Source of the DNA: Oscheius onirici
Taxonomy: Eukaryota > Nematoda > Chromadorea > Rhabditida > Rhabditidae
Direction: 5' to 3'
NCBI GenBank assembly: GCA_932521025.1
Contig: OW051471.1
Coordinates: forward strand, 12,338,001 to 12,402,000
Length of the DNA: 64,000 bases
Below the pieces are notes generated by a model that searched no databases, had not been told where the DNA came from, and saw only the letters and a list, made by a program, of their open reading frames with translations. Shown here one piece after another: positions 15,061-30,662 of this stretch (within the stretch, counting starts at the first letter, position 1; each line of letters begins with the position of its first letter). Made by a program: the position numbers and the translations under genes.

Positions 15061-15290
15061 GAAAGGATAACAAACATACATAATGGTACCAGAGGGATGG
15101 AAAAAGAAGACCTATAGGACAAAAGTACAGGTGGTCAGACGAAATCTCAGCGTTAGCTGGCTCAATGTGGTGGAGAAAATCAAAGTTACAACTAGTCAAA
15201 CTCAAAAAAAAATCAAACTCAAAACCGACGACATCTTTCATTCTGCGGATCCAGCAGCTTGAGAAACCTGGATGTCTCGTCATCACTCCA
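15060..15290 (+). mobile_element. LINE C-terminal remnant
   Basis: From 15099 the plus strand reads GKRRPIGQKYRWSDEI, then SALAGSMWWRKSKL. The pattern R-x-P-x-G-x-x-x-x-RW-x-x-E/D-I and G-x-x-W is the usual C-terminal tail of RTE/CR1-like reverse transcriptase proteins. No reverse transcriptase core is present. A dead fragment. Confidence 0.5.
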
Positions 15291-15489
15291 ACTTGACTCT
15301 TCCGATGCGCTATCGGTCAGGAAAATGCCTCGGTAGCCGAATGAACAGTTTTTAACAGCGTAAACCAGATTTGCAGCAGAACAAGACGGCTCGATAAATA
15401 CGATTTATTATAGGACTAGTGCAAGAGATAATAAGAAACGTAAACATAATTCACTGCAAAGATTCATGCTATCCACTTTTTAGAGGGTC

Positions 15490-17371
<1,882 letters not shown>

Positions 17372-17522
17372 GTTGTACCGCGTTTAGCTTTCCTACAAAA
17401 CCTGCAATAATTACGATTAGAATGGTTTGTTAAGAAGCGGCAGCAAAGGTTTCAAGTTAACAACATAATAATTTCATCTGAAATTATGTTTAAACAGTCC
17501 AGTAAGACAAAGAAAAATAAAG

Positions 17523-17580
17523 TATCAGAAAGATAAAAGGGTCTTTTCGGTGGAAGTTGTTCCCAGCACACTGATAACGC
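17523..17580. promoter_or_regulatory. Shared upstream block with GATA sites (gene C)
   Basis: TATCAGAAAGATAAAAGGG precedes CGGTGGAAGTTGTTCCCAGC and ACACTGATAACG, about 150-210 bp upstream of the gene C ATG. Confidence 0.5.
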
Positions 17581-17946
17581 CAACAAAGCTTGGACCACTA
17601 TGAAGCTCGGAAGAAAGTTAAACGAAATTCGAATGTTTACTTTTATGTTATCCTCAGTGCTAAATTTTTAAACACCTACTTTTGTGCAACTTGTTTCGCT
17701 ATTGTTGAAAATGGGCAAATCTGTTCTCCAAAAAGACCTTTATGGACACATAAAAAAAGCGAAACGCTGTAGAGAACTTAAAAGCACTAAAAGGCAGTCA
17801 ATATAGAGCTACAACGGTTTGCTTTTCTCACCGGCAATAAAACGCCCTGTGCGACTTGTTCCACAAAGCTTGTGTTTAAGGGTCTGTTTTGTTTAAGGGA
17901 CCGTCCTCAACGCAGTTCTCCGAGGTCGGTAGATCTCTTTACTACT

Positions 17947-18280
17947 AAAGCGCAATGATGTCTGTGGTGGACTGTTTATTTGTTTGTTTGTCCGGGACCT
18001 CAAATGCTCGTGACAAGGCAGAATGGCCAAGATTAGAGTTAGTTTTGAGCTTGGAGTGAGAAAGAGGTAGTCATGAGAAGTTAGGTTTCGTCAAAGGATT
18101 AGTCGATTTGAATGGGAATCTAGACCTTGGACCAGCCGACAAAAATGTTTGGCGAGGAGAGGAGTCGAACCCGGGTCGTTTGGGTGAAGACGGCGACTCT
18201 TAACAATACACCAAAATTTGAGAAGCAAACAAACAGAGTCCACGACAGACACCATTGCGCTTTAGTAGTAGAGAGATTTT
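17947..18280. repeat. tRNA-like repeat copies, facing ends
   Basis: The left end reads CTAAAGCGCAATGATGTCTG and the right end, inverted, CAGACACCATTGCGCTTTAG. On the minus strand at about 18155-18215 lies a tRNA-like stretch with an A-box-like TGGTGTATTGTTAAGAG and a B-box GGGTTCGACTCC. Either a SINE pair in opposite orientation or an element with inverted ends. Compare 39793-40235. Confidence 0.6.
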
Positions 18281-18659
18281 TTGGAACTTGGAATTTGTTC
18301 CGTACTTCTGAGCGCCGCAGGCGTCATTGCGACGGAAGCTTCCGTAGACGACTGGTTAAAGATTAAAACTAAAGACTATCCTTACGTTGAATAATATTGT
18401 TAAAGCGTTCCTGAGTCCAGTTGCTAGATTACTGATAGTAATCCTGATTTTTCTGGTCTGGTCTCAAACGCTGTTAGCTTGTTCTGGCGTAGATTACGCA
18501 GAAAGCCCTATCTTTTTCCATTGTTTGCCTGATAAACTTCTTTCCTTTATGTCTTTTTGATATGGGTTTCATAAAGCGCCAGGTGATAAGAGAAAGCTCG
18601 GCATTGCACGACAATTTAAGGGACCGCGGGATTGTTCTATTCAACCTCCAAATATGCCA

Positions 18660-18820
18660 ACAAGTTGATCTAAACTATCTAAAGTGCAATGGTGTCTGTG
18701 GTGGACTCTGTTTGGATATTTGTTTAAAAAAATAATCCGATTTGATTCACAAAATGTTCTCTTTTCTTGAATAGACTATAAAGGCGACGAAGTCGCCGAA
18801 GGCGGCTGGTCTATTTTAAA
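18660..18820 (+). repeat. Internally deleted copy of the tRNA-like repeat
   Basis: Starts CTAAAGTGCAATGGTGTCTG and ends with GTCGCCGAAGGCGGCTGGTC, the same two ends as the long copy at 39793-40235, but lacks the tRNA-like core. Confidence 0.55.
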
Positions 18821-19061
18821 ATGCTCCCAGGTGTCGTCGGAAGCTTTAATTGGCAATCAAAATATGTAGCAATTTGTGCGCACAATTAAGGGGCAAGGAC
18901 TTAGTGTAACAAGTTTAGACAAGTCAATTTGCAATTGGACTTTGATAATTTTTGACTGGGGATAGTTTCCAGACAGTAGAGAATCAAGTGCGGGTTAGGA
19001 ATACGGGAAAGCGTTCATGGGGGTTTCTACTATAACTTCCGCTCTAACGGTGTGATATCAC

Positions 19062-19275
19062 AACTGGAGAACAGGGATAGGGGAGAACAGGAGCACGGAC
19101 AGGGATACGAGAAAGAGGGACAGAGAGAGACAGGGGGACAGAGGGACAGGAAGACAGAGGGACAGAGAGACAGAGAGTCAGAGAGTGACGGAGAGAACAG
19201 AGGGACAGGGTTACAGAGAGACAGAAGGATAGAAAGGGGCAGGGGGCAGAGAGACAGAGGGACAGAGATCTGTCT
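19062..19275 (+). repeat. Purine-rich GGGACAGAGA minisatellite
   Basis: About 210 bp of imperfect repeats of GGGACAGAGA and AGAGAGACAG, almost pure purine on the plus strand apart from C. Both strands stay open (Leu/Ser/Pro/Cys on minus), but composition alone explains that. Confidence 0.85.
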
Positions 19276-19635
19276 CTGCACTTTCAGACCTTGCAAATTG
19301 TATTTTTGCTTCGTGTACAGTATTTAAGCTACTCTTATCTATTAATTAATATGGAAAGGGATCAAATAGCAAAATAGTTAACTGTTATCTGTTTTGAAAA
19401 GGACAAAACTAAGTCACTTAGCCCCGGAGGGGCGTAGCACAACTTGTTATATAAAAAAGCACAAAGTCGAGTTTAGGATTGTGACAGTTTTGCTTTGCTC
19501 TTAATCTACGAGACTTAAGCTGCGGTCGAGCAGCTATTCTCCAGACAAACACCAGCTTTATCATTCAAATTTAGACGATCATGTGTAAAAGAACAATTTT
19601 TTGTCAGTCGCTGAGGGGGGTATGCAGGTTAGATT

Positions 19636-19677
19636 TTTTGCGCCAAATCGCTCAATTTCGATGGCGTAATTGCTCAT
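19636..19677 (-). pseudogene. Relic of an Hsp70 first exon
   Basis: The minus strand from 19677 reads ATGAGCAATTACGCCATCGA, close to the gene B start, then decays within about 14 codons. An ACTGATAG motif lies immediately upstream, as expected of a lost array member with its promoter. Confidence 0.5.
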
Positions 19678-19797
19678 AGTACTGATAGGTTCAACTTCTC
19701 TGCAACGCAGGTCAATTCCAAAAAAACAAAGACAAATATTCTGGTACCGATCACAAGAAAAAATATATGAAACAGTTTTAAGATTATTTTGTTTCCG

Positions 19798-19900
19798 ATA
19801 CCAGCCGTCTACGACGGCTTTCGCCGCCCTTGCTCACATACATAGGTAACTACGGCTGTCCAAGTGTTGATTACCAAACACCATTGCACTTTAGTAAAGA
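19798..19900 (-). repeat. Short copy of the tRNA-like repeat family
   Basis: The inverted tail ATACCAGCCGTCTACGACGG and the head CACCATTGCACTTTAGTAAA are about 100 bp apart. The head ends within 8 bp of the stop codon of gene D. Confidence 0.5.
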
Positions 19901-19906
19901 AAGATT

Positions 19907-21964
<2,058 letters not shown>

Positions 21965-22085
21965 CTTCAACCTTTTTCGTTCCCTTAAAACAATTTAGCA
22001 AAACAAAACAAAGCATGAGATACGTTGGTGTTTAACCAAATCTGGATGTTTACAAATGTATTTAGCTGAATTACAATTTTTTTCA
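21965..22085 (-). promoter_or_regulatory. Intercistronic gap, possible trans-splice site
   Basis: A 121-bp AT-rich gap between stop of Y and start of D. On the minus strand TTTGCTAAATTGTTTTAAG lies about 20 bp before the ATG of D and could serve as a splice acceptor, as in nematode operons. Confidence 0.4.
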
Positions 22086-24715
22086 CTACAAATATGCGAC
22101 ATAATTATAATCACTTTCTTCTGCGGAAGTTCTCGTCTCGTCAACCTGGGAAACGCTCAATTGAGAAAACTTTTTCACCATGTCGTCCACCGACAGCGTT
22201 TCAGGCACACTCACCTGTTCTTTTGCACTTTCGACACGGTGAGTAGACTTGTGCGGCTAGACTCTGACTCTTCGTGGAAATCGGCGAGAAATTACCTGTG
22301 GATTGAATGTTCCGTAGCTTGGCACTTGAACTGCTTGGACAGTGCCATCTTTTGGAACATACGCGCTAACACTGTGAGGGGCCGTTTTGTTCGAGAATCC
22401 GTGACTTTGATTTTGATAAGACTGACTTGTTTCTTGTTGTGCATCCTGAGCTATTTCCACACCGCAGTAGGCTTTGTCAACAACTAAAATTTCCTTTAAA
22501 GTTAATAAAAAAAGTGAACCTCACAGTTTTGCTCTTTTGCATCCATTTTAACTGAAGTTTCTAGCTTTGCTTTCTCAGCGGTGTATTTCCGCTTAATTTC
22601 GGCCACTCTCATGCTGACCTTCATCAAGATACTCTCGTATTCAGTTGACGAAGCATTTGTTTTCCATTCTAACCAGTTGATAATAGTATTTCGAACGCTC
22701 CTATACTCTGCTTTTTCATTTAGCGAAATCTGAATTAAAATTGTTTTTAATTTTTTAGTGGAACCAACGTTTCCAGTTTCCATCTTAGCCTTTAGCCGGT
22801 CAGCATAGCCCAACAGAACGTCCCTGGCATCTGTCACAAGTATCCGCTCTGAGTCATCTGTTCTGTGAGTTCTGTATCTCTCCAATTCTTTTCGAATTTC
22901 TTTGATCTCCTTTTCTCCTAGACAATATATGTATCTCGGAAGTAGGAGCTCATATTTGTTTCCACTAACGACAGCATCCACACGTAGAATTCCGTCGACG
23001 TCAACTGAGAATTTAAGCTAAAAAATGTCACGAAATTGGCATTGCGAAATAATATACTCTTGTATAACCATGGCAATTCAATTCATATTCTCCCAATAGA
23101 ATAACATTTCCGGTTCGTGAATCTCTTCCTTGTAGTACTTTGACTATTTCCTTAGTGTACTGGAAAAATCTGTATAAATTTAAAAAATAAGTAGCATACT
23201 TTTGTAGGGTATGAAATGTTGAACACATCCGGAAAATTTGCGCCTTTCTGAAAGTTAGCTATTGTTCATTCAAGAATATTCTTCAAATTTGTGGAACTTA
23301 ACCTACCTGGTACACATAATCCATATTTCCATAACAATTTTTGATGCCGAAAGAAACAGGAACCACATCTTGAAATTTTACGTATCCGGCCATATGAACA
23401 GCAGCTCCAAGGACCGCGGCCTCATCTTGATTAACAGAAAGATTTACGCCTTCCTTCCCTAACAATGTCCGTAATTGCTGTTGTATGAGTGGCATCCTTG
23501 TTGATCCGCCGACCATCACGATCTCATGAATCTAAGAGGCTGTCCAGATGTTCACATTTCTCACCTCATATTTTTTCACATACGTACCTTCCATTACTTT
23601 TTCAACGGGGATCATGGCTCGCTTGAAGAGATTCTCACACATTCTTTCAAATTGTGCTCTTGTGATGTGCATCTCGAGATCTTTGCCGGGACAAATGTCG
23701 TCAACATCAATCGTTGCTTGAACGGAGAAAGATAGGTCCCGTTTTGCCTTTTCACAAGCCCGTCTCAGGCGACAAATGGCTCGAAAATCCCTCGTCAAAT
23801 CCATTCTGTACATTTTTCTAAACTCTTGACAACAATAATCGACAAGCATATTGTCAAAGTCATCTCCACCAAGATTCATATCTCCGGCCGTAGAACTCAC
23901 ACGACACTTTTGGTTTGTGATGACGATTACTGTCTAAAAAATTAATGTTTACTGTTCGCTTCTGTCAAATTTACCGCAGTTAAAAAGCCTCCTCCAAAAT
24001 TGTAGACAAGTAGATTCCGTCTCTTGTCGATAAACTCTGATTTATTTTCAAAAGCATAGGCTACAGCTGCAGCTGTAGTTTCATTGATGAGCTCGCTCTC
24101 GAGACTAACAATGGCTGCAGCATCCTTGACCGCCTTCCGTTGACAACAGGTGAATTGGGAGGGGACTGTGATTATGGCTTTCTGATAACACGATAAAAAA
24201 AATGAAATAGACCTACTTTCACCTTGTGTCCTAAAGCCCTTTCTCCAAACTCGATCATTTTTTCCATCAGAAGAGCGATGGTTTCTTCCGGTGTCACAGA
24301 TTTAACCTTCTTTTGATAGTGCACTTGAATTTTTGGTCGCCTTGAATTAACGCACATTGGGTAAAGCAAGTGTTTACGGGTTTCCTGTACAAATGGATCG
24401 TCATATAGGCGTCCAAGTATACGCCTTACACCTTTAATGTCTTTGTTATTTTCCAAACTAAACAGTACCGTATATTGTATTATCAACATTCATAGCAGCC
24501 TGGTGTTTTGCTCGATCCCCGACGTGGCACAGACTGTCTGTGTAGGCTACATACGAGGGAGTCAGATTGCTAGCTAAAAGAACAATAAATAACATTGTTT
24601 CTCTCAAATACTTACCAAGTTCGTTGGCAACAACCTGAGGTCGCCCATCTTTAAAAATAGCCACACGTGAATGAGTCGTCCCAATGTCGATGGCAATTTG
24701 AGCAGTGACTGACAT
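22086..24715 (-). CDS. Divergent long Hsp70 relative Y, predicted ATPase-defective
   Basis: It starts at 24715 (MSVTAQIAIDIGTTHSRVAI) and ends at 22086 with an acidic tail (EESDYNYVAYL). Exons read SYVAYTDSLCHVGDRAKHQA, VRRILGRLYDDPF, LLVYNFGGGFLTA, MNLGGDDFDNMLVDYCCQEF, VGGSTRMPLIQQQLRTLLG and NQDEAAVLGAAVHMAGY. As in X, DLGGGT is replaced, here by NFGGGF; unlike X, the phosphate-1 GTT is kept. The beta region is weakly similar (LKFSVDVDGILRVDAVVSG). A helical lid-like region is retained (EKEIKEIRKELERYRTHRTD to RVAEIKRKYTAEKAKLE), followed by a Ser/Gln-rich tail. X and Y are clearly sister genes. The pattern suggests selection for binding rather than ATP turnover; that is inference. Confidence 0.82.
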
Positions 24716-24767
24716 GACTACTGGAAAGTGGTTTAACTGGATGGTAAAACAAGATGCAGAAAGAAAG

Positions 24768-24781
24768 TTGCCGATAAGATG
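24768..24781. promoter_or_regulatory. GATA site upstream of Y
   Basis: GCCGATAAGATG lies about 55 bp upstream of the ATG of Y. The GGTGGAAGTTGT half of the block is only weakly preserved (GGAAAGTGGTTT at 24722). Confidence 0.35.
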
Positions 24782-25255
24782 TGCTGATGTAGCAGAAAAC
24801 GGGCAAGAACTTCCGATGTTTACCTTTGCTAAGGGCTGCAAAACTACGAATTTAAAGAGGCAAGCTGATTTTAGAGATGTTCAAGTGAAAAACCATGCGA
24901 TAACTGTGAAGAAAATTGAGCAAACCATGAGAGGAAACTAACCCGTAAGGAAAGCAAAAAAAACCGCAGAAAGGGATGGCCAAAAAGGACCGAAGGCAGT
25001 TTCATTTTCTCACCATCGATAAAATGCCAGCTGATAACGCAACAGCCCGCGCAAACACATGGGCTTTCTTGAGGATTGGGAAATGTTGTTTGATAAGCTT
25101 TTGTTACATTCTTTTTCTCGAAAAACTGTCAGTTGATTGAAGCAAACATCACTTTTTTGACTGAAACTCATAGCTTTTTTTTGGTAATATTTATATTTTG
25201 TTATCACTAATAAGTATATCACAGATACTGTGAGTTTCCTTCTCCTTCCTCTTTC

Positions 25256-28200
25256 TTATTCCACAACCATGATTCTCATCGTATTCGTCGATCCTTCTCC
25301 TAAAACAGCTCTTTTTCAGTATACAAAATATTTACCATGTCTCCACCCAGTTATCACAATAATTTGATCTCCAACATGCAAACACTTTAGGCTTTTTCCA
25401 TGGTCAATACCGTAGTTGATCCTCTGCTGCATGTCCTGGATCATGTCGTCGAGAACGGGCCCTGAAAATGTGTATTTTTTGTGTAAAACACCGGACAAAC
25501 CTTGAAAGACGACTGGGAAAACGCTCCTACAGAGATGAAGTTGTCTAGCCACAAGTGACTTTCTACAGACAGTGATAATCGGAACTGGAGGCTTGTAGCG
25601 GGAGCAGAGAACGGCAGTCGCTCCACTCGTAGTAATGCAAATGATTGCTTTGGCAAAGTTGCAAGTGATGGCAGTTACTGCCGCGATAGCTTAAAAATTT
25701 AAATTATGGCGCGAAAAATTGACTTACCGATGGTATTGGTAATGTCAGTGGGTTGTTTGGTGTTCTCCACGACCTCATTCAGGAATCGGGTGTGGTAGAA
25801 AGCAGTCTCGGCTTCTTTGCAGGTCTGAGGAAAACTACAATTAGCTGAGCAATGTTTTATAGTCAGTCCAAATTTTACTGAGAAAAATTAGCCCTTTAAA
25901 AGTTCGTTAGTTCAACGTGCAAACGTTGGATACTCAGCCAACCAAATTACAATTTTTAGGTCAAATTCAAAACTTGGCTGCGTATCATTGGGTGAGTATC
26001 CTACTTTTGCATGTTATACAGGTCTCGTAACGAACATTTAGAGGTCTAATTTTCTCAGAAGATTTTGGACAGACTATGCAAAGCTAGTGATCAGGTGATC
26101 GTTTGAGAGCGCGTGTCAAATTTGACAAAAACTCAGACGCGTTGGAAACATGCCTTTTCTCAGGTGACACGAGAGATACGGGTGCTCCAGAGCTGTTGAA
26201 TATGACTGCGCCTTTTTTGCATAAAACTCACAAAGTGCATCATTTTGAGTGCCTCCAGTGGATAGTCTCCTTTAGCCGTCTCTCCTGACAACATAACACA
26301 ATCGACTCCGTCCAGAACTGCGTTCGCTACGTCACTACCTTCAAACTTTCTAGCTCTGTAAGAAAGAGAAAGAAAAACCCACATTCTGCTCTTGTAGGCC
26401 TAGGCTTGTGAATCATGCTCTCCAACATCTGCGTGGCGCAAATGACCGGTTTTCCTGCCAGGTTACACTTGGCACTGAGCATCTTTTGAGCCAGGAATAC
26501 CTAAATTTGTTTTTTTTTTTGAAATTTCGAGTTTTCCTACCTTTTCGGGGGCAATTTCAATTCCCAAGTCACCTCTGGCGACCATGATTCCATCGGCTTC
26601 TTTGATGATATCATCAGCGTTCAAAACTCCCTGTTCCGATTCAATTTTTGCAATGATTTTGATGTGTTTTCCTCTAAAAATTCTAATTTTTAACAATTAA
26701 AAGGCTCACTTTTCTCCTAAAAGTTTTCTAATCTCCCGAATTCCATTACCATCTCGGATAAAGGAGGCAAAGATGATGTCGACTTGTTGCTCGACTCCGA
26801 AAACGAAATCTTCACGGTCTTTTTTAGTCACAGCTGGCAGATCAACAGTAGTTCCTGGTAGATTGACTCCTTTTCTGTTTCCCAGCATGCCGCCATTTTC
26901 GATGGTACAGAGGACATCAGTCTCGGTAAACTCGTCCACTCGAAGAGATATCAAGCCGTCGTCTATGAAAATTTTGGAGCCCTGAAAATGAGACGCCTAT
27001 AGTAAAGCATATAAGTGCAGAAGGCTAGCGACCTATGAAAAAGTTGAGGCGATGTTTTTCAGCTATGTACTACTGAAGCTGACCTCGCTCCAACAATTTT
27101 TGATCGCCCAAAATCGCCTTTCCTCGCCTCGCCCCGGTCTTCCGAACGGTACATACCGTAAAACTTTTATTAGTAGCCCCCTTACGTAACATACGCAATT
27201 ACGTATTCACGTTTTTCATGGTCAAGACGACATTTTTCAGCTTTTTGATGTTTTGTAAAGTCGTAGAGGACGTCAGAGGCTAAAACTTTGCAGAACATCA
27301 CAAAGTCAGAAAATGCTGTCTTGACCACAAAAAACGCGAGTACGTAATTCGTATCTTACTTAAAAGGACGAGGGGCATCTAATAGAGGTTTTACAGTATT
27401 TACTACTTTATAAGTTCGCCTCAAATGTGAACTTTCTCTCGTCCTTAGCCTCTCCCCGATCGGCAGATATATTGAAGCCTACAGTAAAATACTTAAAAAG
27501 TTACCTTGCTAACACTCTTCGGCAGTCTCTCATAATCCACATATAATTCTGTACCCGTTCCAAAATTCTCCACATTTGGATCAGTCGTCAATCTGATGCT
27601 TTCACCTGTCCGCAGCTCCACATCTGTTCCCTGAAAAGCGAATGCTATCAGGCAATAAATCAGCTGCTTACCGCAGCAAGTAGTCCTGTCCTGATTTCTG
27701 GACCTTTAGTGTCGAGCGCGATAGCAATAACAGCATCACCCGATTGTTTTGCTGCTTCGCGAATCATCGCAATTGACTTGCAGTGCATCTGTAGATTGTT
27801 TTTGTATTTTTCAACAAAAATAAACCTCATGTGTCCCATGACTAAAGTTCAGTCTGGCGATGTTCATGCCATTCTCGATCATCTGTTTGAGTTTTTCCAG
27901 AGTTCCACATGCTGGTCCTGAAATGTATGAACTGCTCTACTTTCTCAATGTAGAAGGCCGCAATTGTGGCAACAACTACTGCAAAAAAGCACATTTTTTC
28001 GGCTTTGTATGTAAATTTGCGGCTATTTTGAACAACAACCATGCAGAATTTTCGTAAGCGCTCATTTTTGACCGGAATATTGAACACCAATTGCGGTAAA
28101 ATTGCCAGATTTCTAGCCCTTAAAGGGACACTAAGGAAACTTCAAAAAGAAAGAGAGCGGTCTGCATTTCTCCGTTTTTGTTCAACTTTCGCAAATTTCG

Positions 28201-28400
28201 CTAAAAACTTACCAACAGTGCAAATAATTCCAGTCTTCCTCATTCGCATAGGCTTGACACCAATTTTAAGATCACACAGATGCTCCAAGTTGGTTGAGGC
28301 ATTGTCACCACCAAAGTGATTCCTAGAAAAGGTAATTTTGCATAAAATAAACAAAAAAGTCAAACTGCATAAGAGAGGCGCTCCTTATCGGTCGGCTCAT
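25256..28400 (-). CDS. pyk: Pyruvate kinase
   Basis: Catalyses phosphoenolpyruvate plus ADP to pyruvate plus ATP, the last step of glycolysis, in the cytosol. It starts at 28400 ([12 protein letters not shown]). Exons follow with [136 protein letters not shown] and a C-terminal domain ending [19 protein letters not shown] at 25256. The catalytic Lys in KIES, the metal-binding Glu in that block, and the TGWR effector loop are all present. The intron after HFxxMMHF carries a MITE (25860-26077), and another large intron carries a second element (27165-27405). Part of this gene was copied to 1990-2535. It is a normal, apparently functional gene. Confidence 0.95.
25860..26077. repeat. MITE in pyruvate kinase intron
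   Basis: Ends TAGTCAGTCCAAATTTTACT and, mirrored, GATTTTGGACAGACTA, with arms of about 55 bp including CCCTTTAAAAGTTCGTTAG. Copies occur in the duplicated fragment at about 2010-2230 and there is a partial copy at about 1920-2000. Confidence 0.8.
27165..27405. repeat. Palindromic element in pyruvate kinase intron
   Basis: Ends ACCGTAAAACTTTTATTAGT and, mirrored, TCTAATAGAGGTTTTACAGT; the arms carry GATACGCAATTACGTATTC and GTCAAGACGACATTTTTCAG. The same family occurs at 36285-36530. Confidence 0.8.
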
Positions 28401-29524
28401 GGTTGAAAATGGAACGATTGGTGGGCAGAACACAATAGAGTGAGAGGGAAGCCAAAATCGATGAAACTGTTTACGTGTTTCCCAGAGAGTGAGTTCGGCA
28501 GCAGAGGGGATGCACAAACACGCGGAGAGACCAAGAAACAACAACAACAAAGGACGCCCAGATGCGGCTGAGCGGGGGCAGAGTATTCAGTGAGGAGACT
28601 ATTTTGGGGGAAAAGGAACAGTGGGCTGTGACGTTCTGAGAAAAAAAAATCATTTTTGAGTAAGTTTTCATGTTTTTTTTTGCTAAATATAGTGTAGAAG
28701 CGAAAGCAGTAGAGAAAGACTGATAAAAAAGGTTTCACAAGGTTGCCAAAAGCTCTTGTTGAAATATAAAGAAAGAGTGAGGAAGGAGAGAATTGAATGA
28801 TTCTGTCAATAAATGGCTACAGGAAATTGAATCTTTCTAAGTTTCGATACGCGTAAGACAACGTTTTGCTAGCTATTGTTCATGAAAAACTTCTGGTTCC
28901 ATTCTCGATTTTAACAAGTCAGAAAGCATGAAACATTTGACCGAACAGTTTCGACCGCGTTGAAACGTAGTCATTTGGCTATGAAGCGGTAATCGCTTTA
29001 ATTTTCCGGAGATCCTGCTACGAGGAAAGAGAGCCAAAGATCATATGTTTGGGAAGCGGTGAAGGAATTCTGAACGAAGGGAGAAAGCCGACCGCCTCCA
29101 GATATCCACTCTGGTTGTTTACGTAAATATTCCCCTCTCCCCTTCCTCGGAGAGGCGGATGAAGGACGAAGGATATCTGTTGAGAACACTATTTTTTATA
29201 CAAATTGTTCAAAAAGTTTTTTTCTAATTTTATAGAGTAAGGTTCTAGAAGATCGTAGGTGAATAAGGATCAGTTCGTTTTCACAAATTTCTGAAAATAT
29301 TTTTTTTCACTAAATCTGGCTGATATTCACCCTTCCGCAAACCCAAACAATAGTGATTTCTGATCAAGAATTGCAAACTTTCTCACGGCATGAAAGAGAG
29401 AACGATCTGTGGTTTGGCCCCACGGCTAGCAGCTTGACCCTATTATGGGAAGGAGAATCTACCCGGTCCCGATAAGCTTGAACAAACAATCACTTTTTTT
29501 TAATATTCTTTGGTCTCGTTACTA
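28401..29524. other. Divergent intergenic region
   Basis: Lies between the starts of pyruvate kinase (minus) and the Cys-rich protein (plus), so it should hold both promoters. No gene, and no motif I would defend, was found. Confidence 0.4.
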
Positions 29525-30468
29525 ATGCAGGTCCTTCCTTTTCTATTGCCGATTGTTTACGGATGCTTGCCTGTTCATTCTCGTGAGTTTTCATGCTTAA
29601 AAAGGAGGGAAAACAATTTTCAGCTGATGACATGACGGAAATTACTACGGTTGCTGCAACAACGCCAATGACAACAGCCGACAATTCTAGTGAGTACTTA
29701 AAAAGGCGGATATAAATTTCCACTGTTTATGTTCAGAACACTTTTTTGTTTTTAACCTGTCGCAAATTTATTTATGGCTAGAATTCAGTGTGCCAGCTAT
29801 GCCCGTCTCCTTACGACTGCTCCATGGTACCAACAGGAGCTTTTACTTGTGATTCCGTTATGATGCCGACAGTTATGCGAGGAGCAACGGGGTGCACGTA
29901 AGTTTTGTTCAAAACCACCAACATCAACTTGAAATGATCAGATCAGGCTTTAAAAAGAACAATTTATGAAGTACAAGAAAACACTCTTCGATTAAATGTT
30001 TAACGGTGGAGTTGTACTGAGTCTACTCGACTCATCCATAGAATGTCTTTTTCTGAGAATCTTCAAAGCCAGCCACATTAGCACAGACTGGGGTAGGTTG
30101 GACAGATTAAGTTTGCGCTAGATTGCGGACTCTCAGCACTCAATAATGTTTTCACCGGATAATCCGTTGAAAAATTTGTTTTAACAATTTTGTGAAGCTG
30201 AGCTCTTGTGACGAAAAGCTGCTCTTTTCTTTCTCAGCAAACAATACAATTGAGTTTATTTGTCGTTTCCTGTATAATCTAAAAATCTTATTAATCTTAC
30301 AGTATAATGTTCACATGCAACGCCGGCTACACGTTATGGGTTCTGGAAACGAACAACATGTGGACACAACTGGCTGCCTTCAACAGCTACAGCGGAGCGT
30401 GCGATGATGCAAATCCTGTTTGGATCTGTGACGGTAGACCAGTTCAGAGAATTGTCTGTGCTCAATAA
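29525..30468 (+). CDS. Small secreted Cys-rich protein (C6/DUF281-like)
   Basis: Four exons (29525-29582, 29624-29689, 29789-29897, 30303-30468) give 132 residues. The N-terminus MQVLPFLLPIVYGCLPVHS looks like a signal peptide. A short Thr-rich linker follows, then a Cys-spaced domain: CQLCPSPYDCSMVPTG, FTCDSVMM, GCTIMFTCNAGYTLWV, GACDDANPVWICDGRP, ending IVCAQ. All introns are GT-AG and phases agree. AATAAA overlaps the stop codon and may be the polyadenylation signal. The layout resembles nematode secreted proteins with a six-cysteine (C6/DUF281) domain; I assign that only tentatively. Function unknown. Confidence 0.7.
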
Positions 30469-30662
30469 AATGGTCTCACTAACAATCACCGTTTATTTAC
30501 CCCAAGAAAATCAGAGGGTGAATTCAACTATCGGCTGGAAAGTTCTTCGGAGCCATACCTCCCATGAAGACACAACCACGACTGTACCGGGGATCGTCTT
30601 CCTTTTGTTGCATCATTAGAACAGTGTGCTTCATTAGATAGGTCTAAAAATGTTTTGTATCT

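Noticed and set aside
14656..15081. Minus-strand frame of 141 codons
   Set aside because: No recognisable domain and overlaps a LINE remnant read on the other strand.
17523..17580. Heat-shock element before gene C (TTC and GAA triplets)
   Set aside because: The triplets are spaced by 7 rather than 5 bases, so they do not form a canonical element.
18155..18215. Functional tRNA gene on the minus strand
   Set aside because: A and B boxes are present but the T stem and anticodon loop do not fold properly; better seen as a tRNA-derived repeat.
19030..19327. Two overlapping open frames of about 90 codons in the purine-rich tract
   Set aside because: Open only because the repeat lacks stop codons; composition is pure low complexity.
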